Shown piece by piece: positions 8,901 through 19,456 of a stretch of 61,039 nucleotides of DNA. A model generated the notes under the pieces. The model saw nothing but the letters and a program-made list of their open reading frames with translations. It had not been told where the DNA came from and did no database searches. The DNA lies in the NCBI RefSeq assembly GCF_004320525.1, contig NZ_SIHX01000016.1, forward strand, positions 1 through 61,039. Reading direction: 5' to 3'. The position numbers were made by a program, and so were the translations under genes. Positions within the stretch are counted from its first letter, which is position 1. Each line of letters begins with the position of its first letter. This DNA is from Arthrobacter sp. S39 (lineage in GTDB: Bacteria; Actinomycetota; Actinomycetes; Actinomycetales; Micrococcaceae).

Positions 8901-9911
8901 TTACTGCTGCTTGAGGAGTTCGTCGATGACCGGCTTGATCAGGGTTTCGCGCTCTTCCCACATCTTGCTGACCTCGGCGGCCGGGACCCAGGTGGGCTGC
9001 GTGGCCGCACCCTTGAGCTTTTCCTGCACGGCGGCAGTCTCGGCGGCCTTCTTCAGCGACGACTCGAGCTTCGCCACAACTTCCTTGGGCGTCTTGGACG
9101 GGACGGAGAGGGCGAAGTTGCTGGCCATGGGCTTGACGTCGTAGCCGGCGCTCTTCATGGTGGGCACATCCGGAACGAACGGGCTGGTGTTGTCCTCGAT
9201 GACCGTCAGGAGCTTGATGTCGCCGGACTTGTACTGGCCGAAGAAGCTGGACACACCGCCGAGCGCGAAGTCCACCTCGCCGGACACGATGGCGGCCACT
9301 TTGTCCGCGCCGCTGTTGTAATGCACGATGTTGAAATCCAGGCCCAACTGGTTCTCCAGCAGGCGCAGGTTGATGTGGTCGTCACCGGCGCGTGAGTCGG
9401 TGCCCACCGTGATCTTGCCGGGTTCTGCCTTGACGGCGTCGAACAGTTCCTTAAGGGACTTGTACTTGCTGTCCTTGTTGACGCCGATCACCACGGAGTT
9501 CGTGGCGAAGGAACCGATGGGCGTGAAGCTGCTCCGGTCAAACGCCGCCTTCTTGGACGGGTCCAGGTAGCGGCCCAGGATGGAGGGGATGTTGGTGTAG
9601 CCGAACGTCAGGCCGTCCGCCTTGGACTGGGCCACGTAGTTCAGGCCCACCACCTGGCTGCCGCCCTCCTTGTTGACCACCTTGATGTTGGCGCCCAGGT
9701 CCTCCTGCATGGCCGGTGCCACGATGCGGGCGAGGATGTCGTTGCCGGCGCCGGCGGCCGAAGGGACGATCCACTCGATGGTGGCGCCTGCCTTCGGGAA
9801 GTCCACGGCAGCGGTGCTGGTGGTGCTGCCGGCCTGTCCGCCGCAGCCTGTGAGGGCCAGGGCAACTGACGCGGCCAGTGCGGTGGTGGTCAGTGCGGTG
9901 AGTTTTTTCAT
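8901..9911 (-). CDS. Tripartite tricarboxylate transporter substrate-binding protein (TctC family)
   Basis: 336 residues. Lipoprotein signal with LALTGCGG; mature domain from about residue 28. Family motifs: WIVPSAAGAGNDILAR near the N-terminus (ligand carboxylate loop), TVGTDSRAGDDHINLRLL in mid-protein and DVPTMKSAGYDV. Binds a carboxylic acid outside the membrane and hands it to TctA/TctB. Its start overlaps the TctA stop by 4 bp (ATGA). Confidence 0.92.
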   Translation of the reverse strand: MKKLTALTTTALAASVALALTGCGGQAGSTTSTAAVDFPKAGATIEWIVPSAAGAGNDILARIVAPAMQEDLGANIKVVNKEGGSQVVGLNYVAQSKADGLTFGYTNIPSILGRYLDPSKKAAFDRSSFTPIGSFATNSVVIGVNKDSKYKSLKELFDAVKAEPGKITVGTDSRAGDDHINLRLLENQLGLDFNIVHYNSGADKVAAIVSGEVDFALGGVSSFFGQYKSGDIKLLTVIEDNTSPFVPDVPTMKSAGYDVKPMASNFALSVPSKTPKEVVAKLESSLKKAAETAAVQEKLKGAATQPTWVPAAEVSKMWEERETLIKPVIDELLKQQ

Positions 9912-11431
9912 TTCGCAAGCTCCTTTGGTGCGATGGGGGTGATGGTCTTTTTCTTCAGCATGGAAGCAATGAGGGGGCGGACTGCGCCGAACAGGATGGC
10001 CAGGACAATCACACCGATCAGCGTGAGGCTGATGGGGCCCTGCAGGAACACGTTGTAGTCGCCGCGGGACAGCGCCAGGGAGCGCTGGAAGTTCTCTTCC
10101 AGCAGCGGGCCCAGGATGAGTCCCAGGACGAGCGGGGTGAGCGGCACCTTGACCAGCTGGAAGATGTAGCCCAGGAGGCCGGCGCCCAGCATGATGAGGA
10201 TGTCGAAGGCACTGCCGTTGATGGAGTAGGTGCCCAGGAACATAAACGCCAGGATGGCGGCCATGAGGTAGTGGAACGGGACCTTCAGGACGGCAATCCA
10301 GACCCGGGCCAGCGGGACGTTGAGTACCAGCAGGATCAGGTTGCCCACGATGAGGCTGGCGATGATGGCCCAGGCAACGTCGGGGTTGTCGCGGAACAGC
10401 AGGGGCCCGGGGATCAGGCCGTTCATGGTGAACGCGCCCGCCATGATGGCCACCGTCGCGGAGGTGGGGATGCCCAGCGTGAACAGCGGGATCATGGACG
10501 AGACGGCCAGGGCGTTGTTCGCTGCTTCCGGACCGGCGATGCCTTCCACGGCGCCCTTGCCGAATTCCTTGCTGCGCCTGGAGATCCGCTTTTCCGCGGC
10601 GTAGGAGGCCAGCGATGTCGCCGCGCCGGGGGAGCCGGGCAGGAGGCCCATAAAGAAGCCGATCAGTGATCCACGCAGGGACGGGAAGGCCGAGCGCTGC
10701 AGGTCGGTGCGGGTGGGCAGGAGTCGGGCGACCTTGAGCGGGCTCGGAACACCCAGCGGACCTTTCTGTGCCTGGCCGAGGACTTCGCTGAGGCCAAAGA
10801 CGCCCATCACGATGGCCACCAGTCCCAGGCCGTCGAACAGTTCCGGCATGTCAAAGGTGAAGCGGGCAATGCCGACGCCGGAATCCACGCCGACGGTGGC
10901 GATGCCCAGTCCGGCCGCCGCGCTGAGCAGGGCCTTGGCGGGGTTGGAGCCGGCGAAGGACGTGATCAGGGCGAAGCCCAGGAGGGAGACCAGAAACAGT
11001 TCCGGTGCGCCGAATTCCAGTGCCAGCCGGCTGAACGGTGCCACCACCACAAAGCCGATGACACCGACCAGGCCGCCGACGAAGGAAGCAAGGGCCGCGA
11101 TCACCAGGGCGGGACCGCCGCGTCCCTGTTTGGCCATCTGGTAGCCGTCGAGCGTGGTGGCGATCGAGGAGGCCTCGCCGGGAATCCGCAGCAGCACCGC
11201 CGTCGTGGTTCCGCCGTAGGCCGCGCCGTAGAGGATGGCGGCCAGCATGATGATCGCGGAAGTGGCGTCCAGGCCGAACGTGACCGGGATGAGGAGTGAG
11301 ACGGCGGCAGCCGGACCGAAGCCCGGGAGCACACCCACGAGCATGCCCAGGACACAGCCCAGCAGCGCGAACAGGAGGTGTTCGGGGGTAAAAACGGTGG
11401 CCAGGCCACCCAGGAGCTGATCAAATCCCAT
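9908..11431 (-). CDS. Tripartite tricarboxylate transporter large permease (TctA family)
   Basis: 507 residues with about 11-12 hydrophobic segments. Characteristic TctA stretches are GVLPGFGPAAAVSLLIPVTF near the N-terminus, ILYGAAYGGTTTAVLLRIPG, and GLLPGSPGAATSLASYAAEK near residue 260, all typical of the family. Uses an ion gradient to move the acid supplied by the binding protein. Gene order here is small permease, large permease, binding protein, aldolase, with gaps of 2 bp or overlaps. Confidence 0.93.
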   Translation of the reverse strand: MGFDQLLGGLATVFTPEHLLFALLGCVLGMLVGVLPGFGPAAAVSLLIPVTFGLDATSAIIMLAAILYGAAYGGTTTAVLLRIPGEASSIATTLDGYQMAKQGRGGPALVIAALASFVGGLVGVIGFVVVAPFSRLALEFGAPELFLVSLLGFALITSFAGSNPAKALLSAAAGLGIATVGVDSGVGIARFTFDMPELFDGLGLVAIVMGVFGLSEVLGQAQKGPLGVPSPLKVARLLPTRTDLQRSAFPSLRGSLIGFFMGLLPGSPGAATSLASYAAEKRISRRSKEFGKGAVEGIAGPEAANNALAVSSMIPLFTLGIPTSATVAIMAGAFTMNGLIPGPLLFRDNPDVAWAIIASLIVGNLILLVLNVPLARVWIAVLKVPFHYLMAAILAFMFLGTYSINGSAFDILIMLGAGLLGYIFQLVKVPLTPLVLGLILGPLLEENFQRSLALSRGDYNVFLQGPISLTLIGVIVLAILFGAVRPLIASMLKKKTITPIAPKELAK

Positions 11432-11433
11432 GG

Positions 11434-12030
11434 TTACAGCCCCAGTCCTGCGAGGAAGTCGATGCTGGCCGTCGGCAGGGCCGTTCCCAGCCAGACCTCA
11501 AAGACCAGCCGTGACGCCAGGGCGGAGCCGACGGCCACCAGGGCGGCCATCCAGAGTTTCCGCTTGCTGACGAAGAACAGGATGGTTCCCAGCATCAGCG
11601 TCATCACCACGGTGTAGCCGAGCAGGGGGAGGAGCAGGGCGGCGAGGAGGATGGCGCCGGAGATGATCCCCACACGTGCCCACCCCTGGCGGTCCGGGAA
11701 ATCCGGGGAGTCCGGCTCGTCGCTGTTGTCATCATCAAGCAGGGATACCAGTGCGGATTCCGACTCGTGGTGCGGCGGCAGTGACTCGACGGTGTCGCCG
11801 GTGACAGGTGCCGGGACGGATGTCCGGCGCGCCGCAACCAGCTGGAGGGCCCAGAGGACCCCGGCCAGCGCCATAAGCGTGCCGGCGACGGTGGGAAAGA
11901 ACCCGGCCCCCACACCGGAGGTGTTCGTCAGCCCGTAGCCGGCGCCGACCACAGCCATGGTCAGGCCCCCGGCGACGGCCGCTGCGGCCACCGTCCATTC
12001 AAGCGCAACAGGTGCGTTGAGGGTTTGCAT
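11434..12030 (-). CDS. Tripartite tricarboxylate transporter small permease (TctB family)
   Basis: 198 residues. Four hydrophobic segments: about 12-32, 42-62, 120-145 and 150-190, with a polar acidic loop (about 75-115) between the second and third. Length and layout fit the TctB subunit. First gene of the operon. The 163-bp gap to the divergent RpiR gene holds a candidate operator. Confidence 0.85.
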   Translation of the reverse strand: MQTLNAPVALEWTVAAAAVAGGLTMAVVGAGYGLTNTSGVGAGFFPTVAGTLMALAGVLWALQLVAARRTSVPAPVTGDTVESLPPHHESESALVSLLDDDNSDEPDSPDFPDRQGWARVGIISGAILLAALLLPLLGYTVVMTLMLGTILFFVSKRKLWMAALVAVGSALASRLVFEVWLGTALPTASIDFLAGLGL

Positions 12031-12092
12031 CTTCGTTGTCCGCCTCTCTGCGGCAAAGTGGAGAAAATAGTGGGAGCAGGATTAGCTGTAAA

Positions 12093-12120
12093 GCAATCTT
12101 GCAACCTTGCACAGGATTGC
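12093..12120. promoter_or_regulatory. Candidate RpiR operator between tct operon and regulator
   Basis: GCAATC at 12093-12098 and GATTGC at 12115-12120 form an inverted repeat, and inside it TTGCA occurs twice (12099-12103 and 12107-12111). It sits in the short divergent intergenic region, where an autoregulating RpiR protein would bind. Binding is inferred. Confidence 0.45.
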
Positions 12121-12193
12121 ATGTCCGTGAGAGAGTGTCAAGCATCACAGTGTTTCAAGCGGGAACCTCAGGGAACCTCAAAGGAGAGCCAGA

Positions 12194-13036
12194 GTGGGTT
12201 TTAAAGCAGTAGTGGCCAGCAGCACGGTCCAGCTCAGCGCCTCGGAGGAGCGCGTCATGAACGTCCTTATGGGCGATTACATGTCAGGGATTCCCGCCGC
12301 GGAGGTTGCGGACCGGGCCAAGACCCACGAATCAACCGTTGTGCGGCTGGCGAAGAAGCTGGGCTACCGCGGCTACCCGGACCTGCGCAATGACCTGCGC
12401 AAGGACGAGACTGAGGTCCATGAGCAGCATGGCGGCATCATGCGCGGGGATACCGGCTACGACCTGTCCGCGTTCGTGGCAGATGAGATCGTCGCCCTGA
12501 AGCGGCTGCCGCACTTTGTTTCCCAGGAAGACCTGAACGCGGCCGCCAGGACCGTGCACGGATCCCGGACCATCTACCTGTTCTCGAGGGACGACGAGAA
12601 GCCCACCCGTGACCTGATGGCCCGGCGCCTCCGGCGGCTGGGCCTGACCACGGTGACGCTGGGGACTGCCCCGAAGGATCTGGCCGAGCGGTTCATCAGC
12701 TTCGATGAAAACAGCACCCTTATAGGCTTTGCGTTGCGTGAGGCCCCGATGCAGCTTGGTGCGCTGGTGTCCGAGGCTGCCCGGCGGGGAGGCAAGAGCA
12801 TCCTGATCTCGGACGTTCCCGGCTACCATTTCCGCCCCAGCCCCGACCACCTCATCACCGCCAGGCGAGGCGACGACGGCGAATACCGGACCCAGCTGAT
12901 CCCCGTTCTCCTTGCATATGCCCTGCAGTTGGCGGTCTTCCACCTGGACCCTGCCCGCTACCGGGCTGCGCGGGACGGCATCGAGGACCTGACCCGCCTG
13001 CTGGGCGGAGCGGACGAAATTCCGCTTCGGGCGTGA
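12194..13036 (+). CDS. MurR/RpiR family transcriptional regulator
   Basis: 280 residues. N-terminal RpiR helix-turn-helix at about 15-75 (VMNVLMGDYMSG, AAEVADRAKTHESTVVRLAKKLGYRGYPDLRNDL). C-terminal SIS-like domain at about 115-260, with a less canonical sugar-phosphate loop than in RpiR itself. Divergent from the tct operon and 4 bp overlapping the MFS gene downstream. It probably controls both the tct operon and the MFS carrier in response to a metabolite of the imported acid. Confidence 0.87.
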   Translation: MGFKAVVASSTVQLSASEERVMNVLMGDYMSGIPAAEVADRAKTHESTVVRLAKKLGYRGYPDLRNDLRKDETEVHEQHGGIMRGDTGYDLSAFVADEIVALKRLPHFVSQEDLNAAARTVHGSRTIYLFSRDDEKPTRDLMARRLRRLGLTTVTLGTAPKDLAERFISFDENSTLIGFALREAPMQLGALVSEAARRGGKSILISDVPGYHFRPSPDHLITARRGDDGEYRTQLIPVLLAYALQLAVFHLDPARYRAARDGIEDLTRLLGGADEIPLRA

Positions 13037-14232
13037 GCGCCGCCAGATGGCGGCGGGCACTCAGCGCGCAGGCGGTGCTGGCACAGGCCGCGTGGGTGGG
13101 AATCCGGCTCATCATCGGATACCGGGCCCTGTCCGAAGGCGCCGACCCCGTGTTCCTCGGCGTCCTGGCGTCGAGCTTCGCGCTGCCCGCACTGCTGACG
13201 GCCCTGCCCGCGGGCAGGCTGGCTGACAGGTTCGGCGGCACCGCCATGGCCTTCATCGGCCTGTTGACCGCGGCCGCGGGTACTCTGCTCATGCTCGCCG
13301 TGCGGGGACTTCCGGTCCTGCTGGCTGCCAGCGCCATCATCGGCCTGGGGCACCTGATGGTGATGGTGGGCCAGCAGGCATTCGTGGCACACGTCAGCAG
13401 TGAAGGATCCACTGACAGTGCGTTCGGTACGCTCACCGCCGCTGCCTCCATCGGCCAGCTCATCGGTCCGCCCGCCGTCACGCTCGTGGCCTCGCTGGGC
13501 ATCGCGGACGGGGCTGCGCCGGACACCACGCTGGGGCTCCTGGTCTGCCTGGGCTTCAGCGCCCTGGCCACTCCTGCCTACTTCTTCCTGCGGCGGACCG
13601 ACGCCGGCCTTCGCAGGGGCCGGCGCAAGACAGCCGCTGAGCCCGTCAGCGTTGCCGGTGTGCTGAAGGCACCGGGGCTGTGGCGCTCGCTGGTGGTCAG
13701 CGGCGCCGTGCTGGTGACTGTCGACCTGATGTACGCGTTCGTCCCGGTCTGGGCCACCGAGCAGAAAGTCAGCGCCGCCGTCGTGGGGATGCTGCTTGCC
13801 CTCCGGGCTGCCGTCTCCGTCGCGAGCAGGCTGGGCCTCACCCGGCTGATTGCGCGCTTCGGACGCAAGGCAATGCTGGTCGTATCCATCGGTGCGGCTG
13901 CCCTGTCACTGGCTGCCCTGCCGCTGGTGGGCCCCTTCGGCGCCATTGCGGTGATGGTCGGGCTGGGGCTGGGGCTCGGCATCCCCCAGCCGCTCACCAT
14001 GGCCTGGGTGGTGGCGCTCACCGCATCGTCGAGCCACGGCGCGGTCCTCGGCCTGCGGATGACGGTCAACCGGCTGGCGCAGATCACGCTGCCGATCGCC
14101 GTCGGCTCCTTTGCCGCGCCCCTTGGCGTGCTGGGGATCTTCTGGGCCAACGCCGCGCTGCTCCTGGGAGCCATCGCCGTGGTGGCAGGGTCCGATGCCG
14201 GCCAGCCGCCTGGGGCGGATACCCTCACCTGA
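13033..14232 (+). CDS. MFS transporter
   Basis: 399 residues, GTG start overlapping the RpiR stop (GTGA). About 12 hydrophobic segments. The MFS loop 2-3 motif is seen as AGRLADRFGG at about 58-67. A second related motif, TRLIARFGRKAML, is in the second half. The short cytosolic middle loop contains RRTDAGLRRGRRK. Translational coupling to the RpiR regulator ties it to the same substrate group. Substrate and direction are not evident. Confidence 0.85.
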   Translation: MSAARWRRALSAQAVLAQAAWVGIRLIIGYRALSEGADPVFLGVLASSFALPALLTALPAGRLADRFGGTAMAFIGLLTAAAGTLLMLAVRGLPVLLAASAIIGLGHLMVMVGQQAFVAHVSSEGSTDSAFGTLTAAASIGQLIGPPAVTLVASLGIADGAAPDTTLGLLVCLGFSALATPAYFFLRRTDAGLRRGRRKTAAEPVSVAGVLKAPGLWRSLVVSGAVLVTVDLMYAFVPVWATEQKVSAAVVGMLLALRAAVSVASRLGLTRLIARFGRKAMLVVSIGAAALSLAALPLVGPFGAIAVMVGLGLGLGIPQPLTMAWVVALTASSSHGAVLGLRMTVNRLAQITLPIAVGSFAAPLGVLGIFWANAALLLGAIAVVAGSDAGQPPGADTLT

Positions 14233-14302
14233 CGCCGGGCTTCCTGTTGCCGGAACGTACGACGCCGGCCAGCCGCCGTCGGGGGTTATCCGCCGTCGGA
14301 CG

Positions 14303-15061
14303 TCACCCGTCGTAGTGTGTGCGCGCGGGTCCCTGACCCAGCGAGTTGACCACCGCTGCGGCCACGTCGTGGAGCTTTGAATTGCGGGTGCTGGAGGCGG
14401 TTTTGAGGATCTCGAAAGCGTCGAGCTGGCTGCAGCGGTTCTGGGCCATGATGATGCCCACGGCCATGTCGATCACGGTGCGGGATTCCAGAGTCGCCCT
14501 CAGGTTGGCAGCCGTCTCGCTGTAGTGCGCGAAACGCACCGCGAGGCGGAGGGCGAGGGATGTCTGGCTGACGAAGTCCGCCGCGAACTTGAGGACGCGG
14601 CCATCAAACCGGTTGGGCCGCCGGGAATACAGCAGGAGGGCGGCCTTCGTGTCCCCCTCGAGATCGAACGGCAGGGCAAGGACCGAGCGGACCCCCTGCC
14701 CCTGGACGGCCGCAGAGTACTCCGGCCAGCGGTCATCCTCTGTGACGTCGGGGATGTGGATGGCGGACTGCTCCAGCGAGGCGGCCATGCCGGGGCTGTT
14801 GCTGCACTCGTACTCGATCTGGCCGATGGCCTGGGCATCCGGCCCGCTGCTCGCCACGGTGGCTGCCTTGCGCTCCCGCAGCAGGGTGATGCTGCAAAGG
14901 ACTTCGTCGTCAAGGTCCGAGAGGCCGCGCACGGATACGCGGGCGAGCTCGTTAAGGAAATCCTCAACATCGGAGCTGTTGAGGACGAGTTCATGCAGGT
15001 GCTCGGTGATGGATGTATCGGTTTTTGCTGTTGACTCGCTGGCCACGATTCTTGGTGCCAT
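14303..15061 (-). CDS. GAF and ANTAR domain-containing regulator
   Basis: 252 residues. GAF domain at about 40-175 (QSAIHIPDVTEDDRWPEY, GVRSVLALPFDLEGDTKAALLLYS). C-terminal ANTAR RNA-binding domain at about 185-245 (LESRTVIDMAVGIIMAQNRC, DAFEILKTASSTRNSKLHDVA). ANTAR proteins act by binding paired RNA hairpins in nascent transcripts to prevent termination. No histidine kinase partner is nearby. A close paralogue lies at 33028-33759. The upstream 340-bp region has a perfect 15-bp hairpin. Confidence 0.88.
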   Translation of the reverse strand: MAPRIVASESTAKTDTSITEHLHELVLNSSDVEDFLNELARVSVRGLSDLDDEVLCSITLLRERKAATVASSGPDAQAIGQIEYECSNSPGMAASLEQSAIHIPDVTEDDRWPEYSAAVQGQGVRSVLALPFDLEGDTKAALLLYSRRPNRFDGRVLKFAADFVSQTSLALRLAVRFAHYSETAANLRATLESRTVIDMAVGIIMAQNRCSQLDAFEILKTASSTRNSKLHDVAAAVVNSLGQGPARTHYDG

Positions 15062-15268
15062 TCGCTCAGGTCAAAACGAGCCGGCAACATACCGCCCAAA
15101 CCCCAAACGGCGGCTGGCGGTAAAAGTCGCTGGATCGACGAACTTTCCAACGGCCTGCTGCTAAACCGATATCCAGAAGTATATACACGCCCTGGCCTGT
15201 GGAAACGTCACTTGAGGGTACGCACGGCACGGTTACGCACAGACCCACCTCCAACGCCCCTTCAAACT

Positions 15269-15306
15269 AATGCCAGCCTCCGGATCCCCTCCCGGAGGCT
15301 GGCATT
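15269..15306. repeat. Perfect 15-bp stem-loop in the divergent region between ANTAR and adk genes
   Basis: AATGCCAGCCTCCGG at 15269-15283 pairs exactly with 15292-15306 around an 8-base loop. The 340 bp between 15062 and 15401 otherwise shows nothing I can name. It looks like a terminator but is upstream of both flanking genes, so it may be a leader attenuator for adk or end an unseen transcript. Confidence 0.6.
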
Positions 15307-15401
15307 GTGTTGCCAACTGTGGGCAGAATGAACCACGCGTTGGCGCTGCCGGCGACGGACCCCGAGACCAGCGGCGATGGCGCCGCAGAGGGACGTAGAA
15401 C

Positions 15402-15980
15402 ATGACCAGACTGCTCATCATCGGTCCGCCCGGCTCCGGCAAAGGCACCCAGGCCGAACACATCGCGCGGCATTTCAACATCCCCGCCGTCTCAACCGGC
15501 GAGATCTTCCGGGACAACGTCGGCCGGGAAACTTCGCTGGGCAAGGAGGCCTCCAAATACCTGGACGACGGCCTGTTTGTGCCCGACCACCTGACTAACG
15601 CCCTGGTGAAGGACAGGCTGCTGGACGCCGACGTGCAGGTGGGTTTCCTGCTGGACGGCTATCCCAGGACGGCGCCGCAGGTTACCGAACTGGACAACAT
15701 GCTGGCCGCCCGGGACCAGCGCGTGGACGCAGTCATCGAACTCCAGGCCCCTGATGCCGAACTGGAACAGCGGATGCTGAAGCGCGCCCAGGACCAGGGC
15801 CGCAAGGATGACACGGTGGACGTCTTTCGCCGGAGGCTAGATCTCTACCACCGCGAAACGCATGAGGTAGTGTCCGTTTATGCGGGCCGGGGACTGCTTG
15901 TCTCCGTAGACGGCAGCGGGAGCCCGGGCGAAATCACCGAAGCGGCCATCGCCGCCGTCGAGAAGTTTCTCGCAACCTAG
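15402..15980 (+). CDS. adk: Adenylate kinase, short form
   Basis: 192 residues. P-loop GPPGSGKGTQ at 7-16; AMP-site STGEIFRDNV; DGYPRTAPQV at about 84-93; short LID without the zinc or lid extension, then RRRLDLYHRET. Catalyses ATP + AMP to 2 ADP. A GAGGGACG Shine-Dalgarno-like stretch precedes the ATG. The housekeeping adk of actinobacteria is normally in the ribosomal protein operon after secY. This copy is outside that context, next to an epimerase gene, so it is probably a paralogue. Confidence 0.88.
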   Translation: MTRLLIIGPPGSGKGTQAEHIARHFNIPAVSTGEIFRDNVGRETSLGKEASKYLDDGLFVPDHLTNALVKDRLLDADVQVGFLLDGYPRTAPQVTELDNMLAARDQRVDAVIELQAPDAELEQRMLKRAQDQGRKDDTVDVFRRRLDLYHRETHEVVSVYAGRGLLVSVDGSGSPGEITEAAIAAVEKFLAT

Positions 15981-15993
15981 GACAGGAATACCG

Positions 15994-16866
15994 ATGAGAA
16001 TTGCAGTGACCGGCGGTAGCGGAAAACTGGGGCGGCACGTGGTCCGCAGGCTCACGGCGGACGGGCACCAGGTCCTGAATCTGGACCGTGCCGGGGACAG
16101 GAGCCCGGGCCTTGCCATTGTGGACCTGCGCGACTACGGCCAGGTCCTGGATGTGCTGCTGGGACTGGACGACAGGCACTCGGGTTTTGACGCCGTCGTC
16201 CATCTGGGTGCCATCCCCGCGCCCGGCATCCTCCCGGACGCTGCAACCTTCGAGAACAACATGCTTTCCACCTACAACGTCTTCCAGGCGGCCCGTAGGG
16301 CCGGCATCAAGAGGGTGGTGTACGCCTCCAGCGAGACGGTGCTGGGACTGCCGTTCGACGTCGACCCGCCCTACATCCCGGTCGACGAGGAATACCCCGC
16401 CCGCCCGGAGAGCACCTACTCGCTGGTCAAGCACCTCGAGGAGCAGATGGCCATCGAACTGACGCGCTGGGACCCGGACCTGAGCATCGTGGCGTTGCGG
16501 TTCTCCAACGTGATGGACGCTGCGGACTACGAACGCTTCCCGTCATTCGATGCCGACGCCAGGCAGCGCAAGTGGAATTTGTGGGGCTACATTGACGGCC
16601 GCGACGGAGCCCAGGCCGTGGCGCGGGCCCTGGAAAACGGGCGGCCCGGGTTTGAGGCGTTCATCATCGCCAACGCGGACACCGTCATGAGCCGTTCCAG
16701 CGCCAGCCTCGCCGCAGAGGTGTTCCCGAATGTCACGGTGACCAGGGAACTCGGTGAACACGAAACCATGCTCTCCATCGGCAAGGCGAGGAGGCTGCTG
16801 GGCTTCGAGCCTGAGCACAGCTGGCGGACCTACCACCCCAACAGGACCACGCCCACGGAAGACTGA
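15994..16866 (+). CDS. NAD(P)-dependent sugar epimerase/dehydratase family protein
   Basis: 290 residues, extended short-chain dehydrogenase. Rossmann start MRIAVTGGSGKLGRHVVRRL (GGSGKLG in place of GxxGxxG). DLRDY binds cofactor. NNMLSTYNVFQAARRAGIKRVVYASS and YSLVKHLEEQM (YxxxK) supply the catalytic Ser, Tyr and Lys. It follows adk by 13 bp and may be co-transcribed. The substrate is unknown; nucleoside sugars are the family norm. Confidence 0.83.
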   Translation: MRIAVTGGSGKLGRHVVRRLTADGHQVLNLDRAGDRSPGLAIVDLRDYGQVLDVLLGLDDRHSGFDAVVHLGAIPAPGILPDAATFENNMLSTYNVFQAARRAGIKRVVYASSETVLGLPFDVDPPYIPVDEEYPARPESTYSLVKHLEEQMAIELTRWDPDLSIVALRFSNVMDAADYERFPSFDADARQRKWNLWGYIDGRDGAQAVARALENGRPGFEAFIIANADTVMSRSSASLAAEVFPNVTVTRELGEHETMLSIGKARRLLGFEPEHSWRTYHPNRTTPTED

Positions 16867-17042
16867 GGCCCTACGGCGGCGGGCCGGAAAGCGCGTTTCC
16901 CTCAAGGCAAACCACGGATTTGCGTAACCGGCAAAGGGTTGGCGCAGGATTGGCGAAATTCCGGTTCGCGGCACGCAGCTGGCTCCTATTCTGGTGATGG
17001 GCGGGGCTTCCCCGCCCGCCACTAACCGCCCCAGCCGCCCTG

Positions 17043-17055
17043 CAAGGACCCTAAA

Positions 17056-17058
<3 letters not shown>
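17043..17058 (+). promoter_or_regulatory. Ribosome binding site and probable ATT start of the S8 protease
   Basis: AAGGA at 17043-17047 is 8 bases before ATT at 17056. The ATG at 17095 has only GC-rich sequence before it, with no Shine-Dalgarno match. The ATT start adds residues including SRLLRP, which supply the positive n-region of a signal peptide. Confidence 0.55.
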
Positions 17059-18903
<1,845 letters not shown>

Positions 18904-18922
18904 CGCCTTCTCCGCCACGGCA

Positions 18923-18968
18923 AAAGGAGGCCGACGGCGGCAGTTGCCCGCCGCCGTCGGCCTCCTTT
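18923..18968. terminator. Strong stem-loop terminator after the S8 protease
   Basis: A 19-bp perfect stem (AAAGGAGGCCGACGGCGGC at 18923-18941 against 18950-18968) with an 8-base loop. It separates the plus-strand protease from the minus-strand small genes and can work for both. Confidence 0.85.
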
Positions 18969-18997
18969 GCGTTACAGACGCAGTGGGCAACGCCCAA

Positions 18998-19195
18998 TCA
19001 GCCCAGCGGGACAACCTCATAACCGTCGGCCCTGGCCACCATCTGCCGGCCATGGTTTCCGTTGAACTTCAGCCACATCACAGACGAGTCCGCCAAAACT
19101 GCCTCAACTTCGCCGGTGCGGACTATGCTCCCCCCAGAGCGGAGTTCCACCCAGCTGCCAATCAGCTGATGCCAGTCTTCGGTTGCCTCGTCCAC
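18998..19195 (-). CDS. Small conserved-type hypothetical protein
   Basis: 65 residues, GTG start 14 bp after the stop of the next small gene. Sequence is soluble and mixed: WHQLIGSWVELRSGGSIVRTGEVEAVLADSSVMWLKF suggests a small beta-barrel (SH3/Tudor-like pattern of strands) but I recognise no family. Codon bias matches neighbours, and it is between a terminator and its partner gene, which supports it being real. Confidence 0.55.
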   Translation of the reverse strand: MDEATEDWHQLIGSWVELRSGGSIVRTGEVEAVLADSSVMWLKFNGNHGRQMVARADGYEVVPLG

Positions 19196-19209
19196 GGTTC
19201 CGGCAGCCC

Positions 19210-19419
19210 TCAGGAAACCAGTTCGCGGGTCATCCCGAAAGGAACCTGCTCTGACAGTGTTGCCGTGTAGCGCCCCGGGGCGACACGGGTCACCAGGATG
19301 CCGTGCGTGCCTGTGAGGAGGGCTACTTCCTGAAGGCGCCGGACGGCAGCATCAAGCTCTTCGTCCAGAAGGTGCCGGCTTGCGACATCTATATCAATGC
19401 GGTCTATGGGGGTAGACAT
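19210..19419 (-). CDS. Small hypothetical protein paired with the 65-residue protein
   Basis: 69 residues. An N-terminal amphipathic helix (LLDEELDAAVRRLQEVALL) is followed by a beta pattern (GILVTRVAPGRYTATLSEQVPFGMTRE). No family recognised. It starts just after the monosaccharide permease stop (38 bp away, same strand), so it may be a distal part of that transcript or have its own promoter. Confidence 0.55.
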   Translation of the reverse strand: MSTPIDRIDIDVASRHLLDEELDAAVRRLQEVALLTGTHGILVTRVAPGRYTATLSEQVPFGMTRELVS

Positions 19420-19456
19420 ATCAGTTCCTTGTTAATAGTTGGGGCAGGGTTCTTGG

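Noticed and set aside
15066..15254. 62-codon frame upstream of the first GAF-ANTAR gene
   Set aside because: No RBS or family resemblance; overlaps the likely promoter of the regulator.
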